In this document: positions 1 through 10,260 of the stretch, piece by piece
Position numbering within the stretch: the first letter of the stretch is position 1
Layout of the letters: each line of letters begins with the position of its first letter
Source of the DNA: Spongospora subterranea f. sp. subterranea
Lineage: Eukaryota; Endomyxa: Phytomyxea; Phytomyxea; Plasmodiophorida
Length of the DNA stretch: 64,000 bases
Direction of reading: 5' to 3'
Assembly (NCBI GenBank): GCA_049724395.1
Contig: JAUGWO010000247.1
Location: forward strand, 1-64,000
Position numbers and translations under genes: made by a program
The notes under the pieces: generated by a model
Told to the model about the DNA's origin: nothing
The model's database searches: none
The model's input: the letters and a program-made list of their open reading frames with translations, nothing else

Positions 1-540
1 ACACGTGGAATATTCGCTTTGTTAACGATTGGTCGATCAATAATATTAGGTATCAGTCTATTCCCGTAATATCTCATCTTTTGACGAGTAGTGTTCTCTG
101 TACTCTGTCAAAGGCTTTGATAAAGTCATATACAATTAGGGCGAATTGTTGTTCTTTAGCAGCTGCTAATCCTGGATCACGCAGCAATCTTAACAATGGA
201 TGTGCGTAGTACTATGTAGCGGGTCTTACCGAAAATCCGTTATCAGGAATGCGTTTTGTCGGCGTCTTATTCTGTGTTCAATAATCCCTTCTACCAGTTT
301 GGCTATATTAGGCAATAATGATATCGGTCGTATAATCACCTGGTTTATCTTTAGGTAATGGTCTGATTTTCGTGATTCCAGATCCTCTTGTGGGAAGTAT
401 CCGCTAAATCTATAGATCGTTATTAATTGAATTCAGCAACGCGTATTGGTTCATATCATTTTTGCATAATTCTTTGATGAGACTATTCGGTATTCCATCA
501 ATTCCTCCTGCTGATTTCCTATTGGCCTTAACAACTGCCC
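1..540 (-). pseudogene. LINE reverse transcriptase, N-terminal part
   Basis: Minus-strand translation in shifting frames gives recognisable reverse transcriptase blocks. RPISLLPNIAKLVE lies near 280-330 and matches the RPISLL motif upstream of the catalytic core. VYDFIKAFD lies near 105-135 and matches motif A, with its catalytic aspartate. The preceding fragment (about 365-540) has the conserved SAGGIDGIPNSLIKEL-like entry into the RT domain. At least three frame changes and in-frame stops occur in 540 bases. The YADD motif would lie outside the window. Loss of function is clear; family membership beyond APE-type LINE is inferred. Confidence 0.75.
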
Positions 541-1840
541 TTGAGCTCTCTCAAAGTAATCTTTTCCGGTGGTTGTAGAGATTTCTTCCTTCCACAAGCT
601 TTCAATGAGTAGATCGAGTTTCACGCTGTTCATGCTCATTGAGGTTAAGGTTGCTTCGCTGTAGATTGCCTCAAAACTGTCAGTGATTTTTTCCGCTTCA
701 TCTTTTGCATCAACTTTCTGGTGTTTTCGTACTTTCGTTTCCTGTTTGTTGGTTTGAGGACTTATCTTCTTTACCAGGCTCCATATTTGGCTCCTGTTTT
801 GTCCATACATGCCTGTTTAACTTCCGTTCTAAGGCTTGCATTTTTCGCTTTCTGAAATTGTTTCCTCAATGATATTTCCGCTTTTCGCATTTCGGTGTGC
901 TGCCGTGCAATAAATTGCTGGCTTTTGCATTTCAGTATGGCTTCCTGGTGTTTGCGCTTGAGTTTATTTCGCAAGTTTAACGCAATTTTGAGTTTCGTGG
1001 TCCAGAATTTGCATCTATTCTGTCTAACATATTTGTGCTTAATGCTATTTTGCAATAGGTCAATGAAAGCTGTTAGTCCCATGTTCTTGCTTTCAACATT
1101 CTGCAGTTCCTCTTCTAACGCTTTCGTTGTCGCTCGTGTGTCAATTCGTTGTATTCTTTTACGGCTAGGGGGAATCCTTTGCGTCGATTTTCTTCTAATT
1201 GTAGTATCTATTGTTGTCGGTGAATGGTCACTGCCTAGCTCTGCGTGCACGTCCCCATTGTACAGATCTCCTTTGCCATCTGTCGATTGGCAATGGTGAT
1301 ATCTAATGAGTTGTTTCCTCTTGTTGGGCGTTCCGGGTTGTTCATCAATTTGCATTCTTCCAATATGCTGTCTAGGTATTTGTGAGTTTCGTCATGGTGG
1401 ATTCCAAACCGTCTATCTTTGGTGTTGAGGTCACCTGTTAGAAGTATCGGTTCATCTCGCATTTCTACGAATTTGCCGATTTGTTTCCAATATGTTTTTC
1501 TAGTATTTCGATCTATATCCGGTGGTATATATATGTGAATTAATATCATTTCACTATATATTTTTACTATTTGTGTCATGATTCCGTCGTTCCCAAACGT
1601 TTGTATTGCAGGAATGCGCATCACATCTACATTTACATGGTCCCTCCAAAAAATTCCAGCTTGGGTGTACCGGTCATCGGCTTCGTGGTTTGGGAAATCG
1701 TCTACTTGGCGTCTATGGTGAAGTTCTGATATACATATTACATCGACGCGGTTGGTGTTAGCAAATCGAGACAGTTCTTTTGATTTTGTTCGCTTAGGGA
1801 GCAGGCGTTCCATTGAGCGATTTTTAAGCTCCTGGTTGTT
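451..1840 (-). pseudogene. LINE APE endonuclease domain and linker
   Basis: This part encodes an endonuclease/exonuclease/phosphatase fold. The domain opens with LKIAQWNACSL (about 1,790-1,830, still in the frame of the upstream open reading frame). After a frameshift it continues through VDVICISELHH, ILLTGDLNTKD and SLDITIAN. It ends, after another frameshift near 1,290, with ELGSDHSPTT (about 1,215-1,240). Asn/Glu/Asp/His residues typical of the APE active site are therefore present in the expected order. A ~190-residue basic, Lys/Gln-rich linker follows and leads into the RT. The enzyme would nick target DNA to prime reverse transcription. Confidence 0.8.
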
Positions 1841-3672
1841 CTTATTTTTCTGGTTTTGGTATTGGTTTTCATGAAATATTGAGTTATTTTCATCTGCCGT
1901 TTGTGTGTTTTAGTTCCGTTCAGGTTTTTGTCCGATGTGTCTGCTATATTGTCTTCCTTGTTGTCTGGTTCTAGTATATTTCCGATCAATTTGGTGAGTT
2001 CGTAGTGGCTCATCTGGCTTGTTGGTGTCTGTTTTGAGGCTGTTTTTCGCGCTGTTTCATTGTCTGCAACTTCTTTGCATTGGCGCTCGCTGTTGGTAAG
2101 CCGTCTTTTATACTGCGTTTCAGTGCCGTCCTTATCTATCAGCAATGTTCGCTTTTTTGTGCAGATTTGTTTAGAGTGCGTTTGATGTTTTTCATATTTG
2201 GCACGTTGAGTGGGTTGGTCGTCGGAATCGTCGCATGATCGGTGCCTTTTCGGATTTATGTTTTTATCGTGTCTCATCGTTTTGTCTAGCGATGGTTTTA
2301 TCATAAATTGCTGTTTGGAATTATTATCATTTCTAACATTTTGCGTTGCTGAGCTGTCTGTTTTGTTTGTTAATTTGTACTGATCAATGTAGAGGTCACA
2401 TTTGTCTGGTGTCATCATACCGCTATTATTCCATTCACTAGCCGTTGTTTCTATAGGGAAAAGGGTCCCATAATGGTTCAAGTCTTGATGTCTCATTGGT
2501 GTTGATGGTTTCCCATGCTTGTGATGTAACAAGTAAATTGTTTTGGTCCATGGTGTTACATCACGTGACTTTGGTAACGTGTTCTCTATCCATTTCTGTA
2601 TATCTGTTATGAGCGTTGGATTCGTCTGACTTACTACTATTATGTTCATTTTAAATTTGTATGCAGCTATGGTGAGTTCGAACAACCCTCCCCATTGTCT
2701 ATCGATACTCATTATATTCAGATATTCATCCAATCCTATGCTGTCATTGTTTGGCAGCGATCCTATATAGGGTTTTAATTTTTTAGCAATGGTTCTTCCT
2801 TGCTCAGGATTTCTAGCGAATTCACATATTTCCTTTCGTAGGTTTTGCACTGTCATATTCGGGATCGCTCCTGATGCTCTGATCGCCTCGAAAGCGCAGT
2901 TTCCTATTCCGATGACATCTCTAAATACGTATTTCGTATTCTTTATCTCCACCATGCATGATGTATGGAGTCCTTTGCTGTTTCCGCCACTGTATGGTGT
3001 TGATTGTTCCAGTGTTTTGTTTTCACTTGTTTTCCATACTTTGCTGTTATTTGGTTTTTTCCCACGTTTTACATTCAACCACACCCTAATTGGAAACAAT
3101 TTTACCATGTTCCAATTCCAGGTATCGAGTGATGCGAAGAATTGGTTGTCGCAGGGGACGGCATCTAATTTTAGTGTTCCTTTTGGCCATTGCCACCTAT
3201 AAATGGTTTTATTGTCAGATTGCCACCAATTAATGGTCGTGTTGTCAGTTTGCCACCAATAAATGGTGGTATTGTCGGATTGCCACCAAAGAATGGTAAT
3301 ATTGTCGGATAGCCACCAGTAAATGGTAGTATTGTCGGTTGAGTCATTCATACAGCACCGACTTCTAATAATTGTTCTGTCAGTAAAGTACCGACTTCCA
3401 AAATATTTTCCGTCAGTGCAGGAATTGACAACAAGGACCTGTCCGCTCATCTCATACCAATGATAAGTATTCAATGAACGGCGAGAACAGCTTTTGACGG
3501 CTGTTCTAAAATTTGGCCCGCTCTGAAGACTCAGAGGAAATTGGGAGTGCAGCTGACACTTCAGAGTTCTAGTCATCGTCAGGAAGACTACCCCGCCAGG
3601 CATCCCTAGACTGTCACCCTTGGTGCCAGCCGACTCCCCACCACCAGCAACACGATCGATCGCCGCCAGCAT
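1738..3672 (-). pseudogene. LINE N-terminal ORF with OTU-like cysteine protease domain
   Basis: This is an open reading frame of 644 codons. Residues ~250-400 resemble an OTU cysteine protease: DVIGIGNCAFEAIRASG carries the putative nucleophilic cysteine (about residue 258), QWGGLFELTIAAY is the middle block, and LNHYGTLFP carries the putative catalytic histidine (about residue 399). The region after it is basic and Lys/Thr/Gln-rich, and the frame finishes inside the start of the APE domain. The first ~110 residues include the product of a 30-bp tandem repeat and may be untranslated leader rather than protein. OTU proteases cleave ubiquitin chains, but the role in a retrotransposon is not established. 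A shared frame with the APE start indicates one polyprotein before decay. Confidence 0.7.
3191..3340 (-). repeat. Tandem repeat, 5 x 30 bp, in LINE 5' region
   Basis: The block TGCCACC recurs at 3,191, 3,221, 3,251, 3,281 and, as AGCCACC, at 3,311. This is an exact 30-bp period with the rest of each unit moderately diverged (TGCCACCAATAAATGGT core). Because 30 is a multiple of three, the minus-strand frame stays open and reads as a 10-residue Asp-Asn-Thr-Thr-Ile-Tyr-Trp-Trp repeat. It lies in the probable 5' region of the LINE. It may be a promoter-type repeat of the element or a chance minisatellite. Confidence 0.9.
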
Positions 3673-3726
3673 CTCGTCGATTCGTGACTTGCGCAGTTGA
3701 TTGCGGAGTCCGATTTAAATTAACGA

Positions 3727-4650
3727 AATGTCATGGCACGCAGCGCGATCCTTGCACATCGAACGAGATGAAATTTAATATTCCAGCAAGATTGACTCTT
3801 CGCAAAAAATCAACCCAAGACATCGTTCGATCAACTACCAAGATTCTCGAGGAATATCAACAGTTCGTGACTGCGAATACAAAGCCAAAAAGACCGGTCC
3901 ATCCGGAATTACCCTGTTTTATCAGCAAATGCGTTCGTCCTATCTGCAATTGTTTATATCATCACTGTTCAGGGAGCATCTCGGAATTTGTTCGGAGATG
4001 GGGAGAATCAATGTCGTACACCATGTTCAGTCGCAAATGCTGTCCTGGACCAGGGAAAAAGGGATCTAATATCTGTCAATATGATCTCAGTCATCACGAA
4101 ATTCAATAAGAGTTGACCCGCTATGATCGATGGAAACTCGAATAAATCATATAAACTAGATGGGTTTAGGGGATATTCAGAGGTTCATACCATTGTTCTG
4201 TTTTATTCATCTCAACATTTTTCCGTTCAAGTCGTTAGATTCTGGCCAATATTTTCCGAATTTCATTTATGGGTCCACATCTTCCTCCGCCATAGAATAC
4301 TCCAGTCGCTCTCGAATGATGTCGATTGATTTTGATTTTGAGTTCTAATGAATGTGTTTAATCGACAAATCAGATATAATTGTACTTGAGGGATGTCAAT
4401 AGATCCCATCGCGTATTTTAGAACAACCGACTGACATCTTTTGTGATCACTCTTCGGGGTCAGATCTCGTGTACTTGGATAAGCGTAAGATGTTTAACAC
4501 TTAGCGAATTACTGAATATAACGGGAACTGGCACCACAATGACACCGACTTGGGGACATGGGATAAAACCGATTTGTCGGAACAATCATAATATTGTTCG
4601 GGACAATTCATGAAACACTAGATCAGTGAAATGTGACAATGGAACAGAGC
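3727..4650 (+). repeat. Dispersed repeat, copy A (Cys-rich ORF family)
   Basis: About 920 bp match the complement of 59,676-60,590 at high identity. The match starts at ATGTCATGGCA (3,727), where the LINE ends, and stops just after GACAATGGAACA (about 4,650). An open frame reaching 4,109 encodes a protein with EEYQQFV, RPVHPELP, RPICNC and FSRKCCPGPGKKGS, nearly the same as in copy B. Copy B extends further upstream into related Cys-rich frames, so copy A looks truncated by the LINE. I do not recognise the family. It could be a host Cys-rich gene fragment or an uncharacterised transposon. No terminal repeats or target-site duplication are obvious. Confidence 0.85.
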
Positions 4651-4978
4651 TATTGGACACCAACCGGGACAGACAGGAACCAAGCTATAGGTTCATCAGA
4701 TGTGTGGATAGTGTGTGTATACTCAGTCGAGGTATCCCTTTGATTGGTGGCTAAATCGTCGCATCATAGGCGTCGCCAGAACCGGTCACGCTCTCCCAGG
4801 ACACAGTAAATGCTTTGATGTTCAGCACGTTATATTTTTTAATGAGTTCTGGTTGACAGTTTTAGGAGCAACTCATAATCACGGCCGTCCTGGCAAAATC
4901 GTCCAAGGTCTCGAGACAAAAGTTGTCACCATCGGTCGAGGTACTGAATCCCATTGATTTTATCAGCACTTTCCATTT

Positions 4979-5112
4979 GCATCAGCGTAGCACAAGTCTC
5001 CAACAAAGATCTGCGAATCGGCGCTGTCGCAACAATCAAGCTTCTGATGCTGCGCTCCCGCAGCGGGTTCGCAGATCTTAGTCTCTGTTGGAGACTTGTG
5101 CTACGCTGATGC
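4979..5112. repeat. Foldback: inverted repeat with ~39/45-nt arms
   Basis: The left arm (4,979-5,017) reads GCATCAGCGTAGCACAAGTC... and is repeated as its reverse complement at 5,068-5,112. The arms differ by one 6-nt insertion. The ~50-nt spacer holds a smaller GC-rich hairpin near 5,050-5,065. A transcript would form a long stable stem. The rest of 4,651-5,366 shows no gene I can support. The foldback sits ~250 bp upstream of the kelch gene, so it may be a small MITE or part of its leader. Confidence 0.85.
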
Positions 5113-5366
5113 ATGAAGACTTGAAAATGGTTGTCCCTAGATCATTTCCGACCGCGACCATTGCGCAGATCGAGTCGCCGTGCTCATCACGAATGGCGAG
5201 GGGACTTAAAGTAACGCAGAATAATGCGCCACGGCTCGTTGTTCTGCAGTTCGGTGAGCGCAAGAGGAACATGCGCTCCACAGTGTACTGTACATAGGGG
5301 AGGCCCCGCACTTGGCCATTTCACCAGATACCCCACTGTAAAAGGCCCTTGGGATGGCACTCAAAC

Positions 5367-6459
5367 ATGAGTGCCATTTTCAATGGCCGTCCTTTACATT
5401 GGAAAAAGCTGGACTTATCTGGCGATAAAATCATCGCCCGGAGCTCCCATTCGACTACATTGGTTGGTGATTCATTAGTGATATTTGGAGGATATGGTGG
5501 AGGGCAAGAGCGTCATGACTTTTGCCATATTCGAATCGACTCGCTTCGTTGCTGTACCGTTGTTCCAGTCTGTAGAACGGCAGCGGGAAATGCAGCCAGG
5601 GTTGGGCACAGTGCTGTCAGCCTTGGGCAACACATCTATATATTCGGCGGATGGGATGGGGAAGAATACTGCAATTCCGGTATGCTTTACGACGTTAAAG
5701 GGATGGAGATCGCCATGGAGCAAAACAAGGACAGACGAGGCCCAGCTGCAAGACGTGATCATGCCTGTGTTGTAATCAATGATTCCATGTACATGATCGG
5801 GGGATGGAATAGCGTCGAACAGTTCAACGACGTTTGGTCCCTAAACCCATGTAAAATTATATTCGCTTTTTTTGATCAAGATCATTCTCATTACTGACAA
5901 TTATTTAGCTTGGCAATGGGCGCAGATAGATTGTTCAGGTTCCCATCCTACTCCAAGGCGAGGTCATTCGGCCAACGCCGTTGGATCATATATATTTGTG
6001 TTCGGCGGCATTCATGGCGTCACCCATTACCTTTCCGATCTGTTCGCCCTGAATACCTCAACACAAGTATGGTCTCAACTGCCATTGAGAGGAGAGCCCC
6101 CAGGTCCTCGTGCATGGCATTCTGGAACGGTTATCGGGAAATTCCTGTTTTTATTCGGCGGGACAGCTGGGCGCTCGCATTTCTACAACGACATCCACGT
6201 TTTGGACACAGAGACCCTCGTTTGGCATTTAGTTAAAGGTCTCGGCTCGGTTCCCGAAGAACGCGCATCACATTCAGCCACGCTCGTCAACAATCAGATC
6301 TTGATCTTCGGAGGTATCACGCCTTCTGTACTTGAGAATAATATCTTCCCGCTCGACAATATGTTCGCCCTCAATATCGACGCTGCCGTTGTGGAAAGTA
6401 TAGGATTCGATGCTAGTAAGATCACCATTCCTGATGATCCCGTAGTTGAGGCGCTTTAA
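5367..6459 (+). CDS. Kelch-repeat beta-propeller protein
   Basis: Two exons (5,367-5,850 and 5,909-6,459) are joined by a 58-nt intron that begins GTAAAATT and ends TTTAG. The splice restores the reading frame across WSLNP-SWQWAQ. The product is about 344 residues. Six kelch motifs with the double glycine are visible: VIFGGYGGG, YIFGGWDG, YMIGGWN, FVFGGIHG, FLFGGTAG and LIFGGITP. Each is followed by the Trp/Tyr spacing expected of a blade, so the protein is probably one complete six-bladed propeller with no other domain. Kelch propellers are protein-interaction modules. No BTB, F-box or enzyme domain is present, so the partner is unknown. The ATG at 5,367 is chosen because upstream codons in frame start only from a non-ATG codon. 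Confidence 0.85.
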
Positions 6460-7345
6460 ATTTTCTGACTTTCGCACGTGTTCCAAAATCGCATTAATAA
6501 TGTATCTGGCAAGGAATGAATTTTTACATTTGAAACCCCCTACAATAAATTCCTTTAATCTATTTTCATAACAGCAAAACTAAAATCTCGATATTTTTTC
6601 CTCATCATTAAACGTTCTGGCGGCGGAAGGGCAAATACAAGTGTATGGTCTGATGGGTTTCGATAAAGAATTGCAAATTATTCATTCCCCACGATGTGAT
6701 TTTGCTTTATCCAGAACGCCCTCACTTTTCAGTTCAGTGAAATGGTGGATTTGCCCCTAATGCGAATGTTATAGTTGTCTCAACACATCATTTTTCTGAA
6801 TCTCTATGTGCATTTCCCCAGCTGAGGCAAGTTACGTCGTTGTCAATCAAAGATAACCGCTCGGATACCTCATCATTCTTGGAGTTGATTTTCGTGAGCT
6901 TTTTAACGGGAAGGTAACTGCTTCAGATGTACTGGGCCAAGAAACCACTCTTTACTTCAGCCAGTCCGTCTCAAATCCAGAAAATTTGATCATTAGCAAC
7001 TCTATAAATCAGGCTGTCCCATAGCAAACAATACAATTTTTTGGCAAAGACCGTAAACCACATTCTCGAACTTGTCGATGTTCGAATTTCAGTTTTTGCG
7101 AATTGCTGTAATATAGACGACCTAATAACTAAGATGACTCATCTGAATATTGCTTTGTATTGAGATTTTGACATCAGTTTGCTGATATAATCTCAGAGCT
7201 CCCCGTGACCTTTACTCAAATGACCAGCTTTAAGATGGTGTTTACGTTTATGGTTCTTTGGTGAAGATTGTTCCCCCCTCCTTTGTCGTCTTCAACGATG
7301 GGTTTTGCCTCCGTCTTGCCTGCGATGGTGCTGCTTTCAGACACT
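6460..7345. other. Intergenic, no supported gene
   Basis: About 890 bases are AT-rich and broken by stops in all frames, with no conserved motif. The first ~100 bases are probably the kelch 3' UTR. Confidence 0.5.
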
Positions 7346-7646
7346 TCAGTCCAACTGAAACCAGGTTGTTTCGATCAGCCACCGCACTGTTCATAACATC
7401 TTCGCCCAATTACCGACAATGTGTCCCCATGTGCATAACGAGCCACACTCGCCTCAGATGAATATTTCCATCCGGAATATCCTCTTGTCGCTTCTCCACA
7501 ATCATGATAGTCTATCAAAGGATGGTATTGCCCTTTATCTAGATCGGCGACTGTGGCTTCCGTCGGCTGAGCCATGATTGCCACCAGCTGTTGCTGTTCG
7601 ATCAGGCGCTGTTCAGCCCTGGCAAGTGCAGCTCTTTTTGTTCCAC
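7346..7646 (-). CDS. Possible 3' exons of an unrecognised gene
   Basis: A minus-strand exon candidate runs from 7,646, after an ATTACAG acceptor, to a GTAATT donor (7,414 last base). It is open throughout and reads as a helical, Gln/Arg-rich segment (LARAEQRLIEQQQLVAIM) followed by a polar tail. A 59-nt intron ending TGGTTTCAG would join it to a tiny last exon with an immediate stop near 7,346. Intron length and phase agree with other genes here. Upstream exons between 7,655 and 7,990 are not resolved. I do not recognise the product, and the call rests on splice geometry only. Confidence 0.3.
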
Positions 7647-7995
7647 CTGTAATATCCCACAGTCTGAGACCGCACCGAACAGTTCACAATGAGAAATCAG
7701 ATTGGCGACTCGATCAGGGGACACTGGATAATATATGAACAGGAACAGAATCTCCGAACAAATTAGTTAATAGCATTCGTATACAGAGAGCTGAAAGTGT
7801 GTTGAAGCTCGCAAGTAAAAGACTGAGTTAATCAGACGAATATATTGCGAAATGGCAATTATATACTTCCAACGGTTGGCGATTGACCATTGAGTTTGCG
7901 AAACCAAACGGTGATACAATATATGAACATCTTTTGAATTCATGTTCAAGCCTTAATCGGCAACAACAGCCCTAAAATGATGTACCTCATGTTTA

Positions 7996-10260
7996 TTAGT
8001 AATCGCTGTCCGATTTCCTATCAGGCGTAGTTGTGAAATCCTCCTGATTACTGTTCCCGAAGTCGATGCTGGCGAGGACAGGGTGCGGCTTTCTTAACTT
8101 GCTTGTTATGCTTCCCATCGTGAAGCGCACCTTATTCATATCTGGCTGATTTAGACCTGCCGGAACAGGGGTTATGAGCTCATCAGATATCTCCTTTCTA
8201 GGAGTCCCGTCACGATATTGATGGAATATCGCCGAGACCAACGCCTTTAGTGCTGTTCCATAGAATATCACGTTCGATACGACTAATACGATGGTTGTCA
8301 CCACCGCCGTCTGGGTCACGTCTGTATTAAACAAATACTGTTCGCAATGATGGGATTAGCGTTCTTAGAGTACGATGGGGTCGGCACTGACCTGTCCACA
8401 CATGAATGTGATGAACGAGTTGAACAGTGATAAGAACTCAATGTGATCAAGGAGATGATTCTCGAAAGGATGGTGATAGACATGTGATACTAATGACAAT
8501 ATGATCAAAAGCAATGCTGTCAATGACTGAATTATGACTGAGAATGAGAGGAAGACGGAGATTGCGGATAGCAAAACCTTCCAGATTAGTCAGATCTCCA
8601 CCCGATTTTGATTATTGTGCACGAACCTTTCTACCCACAACTACTATTTCCCAGAAATAACACGATTTCGTATAACCTTGCGACAGGAAACTGTATCTCA
8701 TCTTCATTTTGATTTGATCTAACTGACCCTGGTTTTTACGTAAAATCTAAAAAGACTAATTTAGTATTGACATTCCAGTGCTGTAGAGAGCTTGACCGAC
8801 AATATATGCAGAAAATGGAATTCCAATCACATAAAGAATCAGCATGGGCAACCCTGTTGCCATGACCCATTTACTGTGCTCAGACGACCAGCACTGCTGG
8901 CTAAGATCAGCGAGCAGATAGGAATATCCACTCTGGCTTGACAGCGACATACAATTGAATATCTTGAGCGTCTGCTGAACAATATTCGGATGTATCTGTC
9001 ATGGAAATTCTGTCATATTGAGCATTCTATTTCAAGACGATTTGATTTCAGGTGATGAATTGAAATTCATGAAAAAAAAAGAAAAAGACAGTAAATGAGT
9101 TGAGAACTTACAACGAATAGGCTGACGATTACAGATGTTATATACTGATCCTTTATATGGTCTAAACTGAGTCTGACTCCGGTGCTGATCCTGATATAGA
9201 TCTGATATGGAACTATCGCTAAGAGTGGGGCAATTGCCATGAATATGGGTAAACCCATAAACAGTGCCGATTGGATGTAGAATGGGGATACGTCAATAGA
9301 ACCAAGAAAGCAGTCAACCGAGAGTATTGATTGGCCAACGTCGGCTGCCTGTTTTTCAGATCAATATTTGATTAACAGCAGATCAGTTACCTACTTTACT
9401 TTGAACCGCCATCGTTTTTTGGACACTATCTGGCCACTGGAACCGGAACGAGAGCGCTAAGGCATTCAACCTGAAGAGTGATCGATCGATCAGGACAATG
9501 AAATTTTTACCGACGTCGTACGCCACATTACTGAATAGAACTCATTACGATCTTGATGATTATCGAATGAACGGCTTTAGGTTGAGACGACGCTTTCATT
9601 GTTGATACAACTGTAAACGCAATGAATACAATAATACAGAGGAGAGCAATCGACAAGAGCAGCATATTCTGAGCCATTCCTGGACATTTACTGCATTCAT
9701 ACTGTCCGACCCGACCATATCCACCACGACAAGAACTGCACAGATTCCCCTCATATACATCTGCGAATGGGTTCAGAGAACTGGTGACGAAAATGCTTAT
9801 TTTCTGGAATTGCGACCCACCTTCACCATCAGCTGTAAGACTGCAATGACCTCTGGCTAAACCTGCACCGCAAAGACCATCCATCTTGCATCTAATGAAG
9901 CTGCGATTCAGCCCACTAGCTTCACTCTGATAATCCGAAACAGGGACAACATTCTCGAAAGTAACACCACTATATATGTTGCAGCTCCCTCCTTCAGGGC
10001 AGCGTAAACATAGATATGGCTGTTCGTCAGCGATAGAGCTGTTCACTGAACAATCCCAAATGTTAATCACGGAATTGGATGGAATAAAGGGAAACAGCTG
10101 ACCAATAGCGAGAGGATTGGTGTCCCGAATAAAACCAGGTTTACAGGCACATGTAATCTCCCCTCTGATGCTAGGATCGTTGACCTGACAAACAATAATC
10201 AGCGAACGGGTGGAGACGCTTATATTGAACTCGGCCCGGGGCTGTTCTCCTTTTTTTCAG
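7996..10260 (-). other. Module: membrane-spanning C-terminal part of the surface protein
   Basis: After a last Cys-rich stretch (CSSCRGGYGRVGQYECSKCP) the first membrane helix is MLLLSIALLCIIVFIAFTVV (about 9,600-9,660). Further helices lie near 9,080-9,250, 8,780-8,860, 8,410-8,560 and 8,240-8,320. A block reading FLSQGYTKSCYFWEIVVV near 8,620-8,700 matches the conserved motif before a membrane helix in this protist protein family. The tail ends in an acidic/Ser-rich sequence at 7,998. Six or more helices suggest a multi-pass anchor rather than a single-pass receptor. Confidence 0.7.

Larger units (their letters stand above)
1..3726 (-). mobile_element. LINE (non-LTR retrotransposon) remnant with APE, RT and OTU-like protease
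   Basis: Read on the minus strand, this stretch encodes in order an N-terminal region with an OTU-like cysteine protease, an APE-type endonuclease and the start of a reverse transcriptase, which runs off the window at base 1. That order is diagnostic of an APE-bearing LINE. The parts sit in different frames, so the copy has several frameshifts and is not functional as written. Its 5' side ends near 3,720, exactly where homology of the neighbouring dispersed repeat begins, so the LINE may have inserted into or beside that repeat. An OTU protease in a non-LTR element is uncommon. It is known in some early-branching families such as Dualen/RandI, but assigning a clade needs RT phylogeny. Confidence 0.85.
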
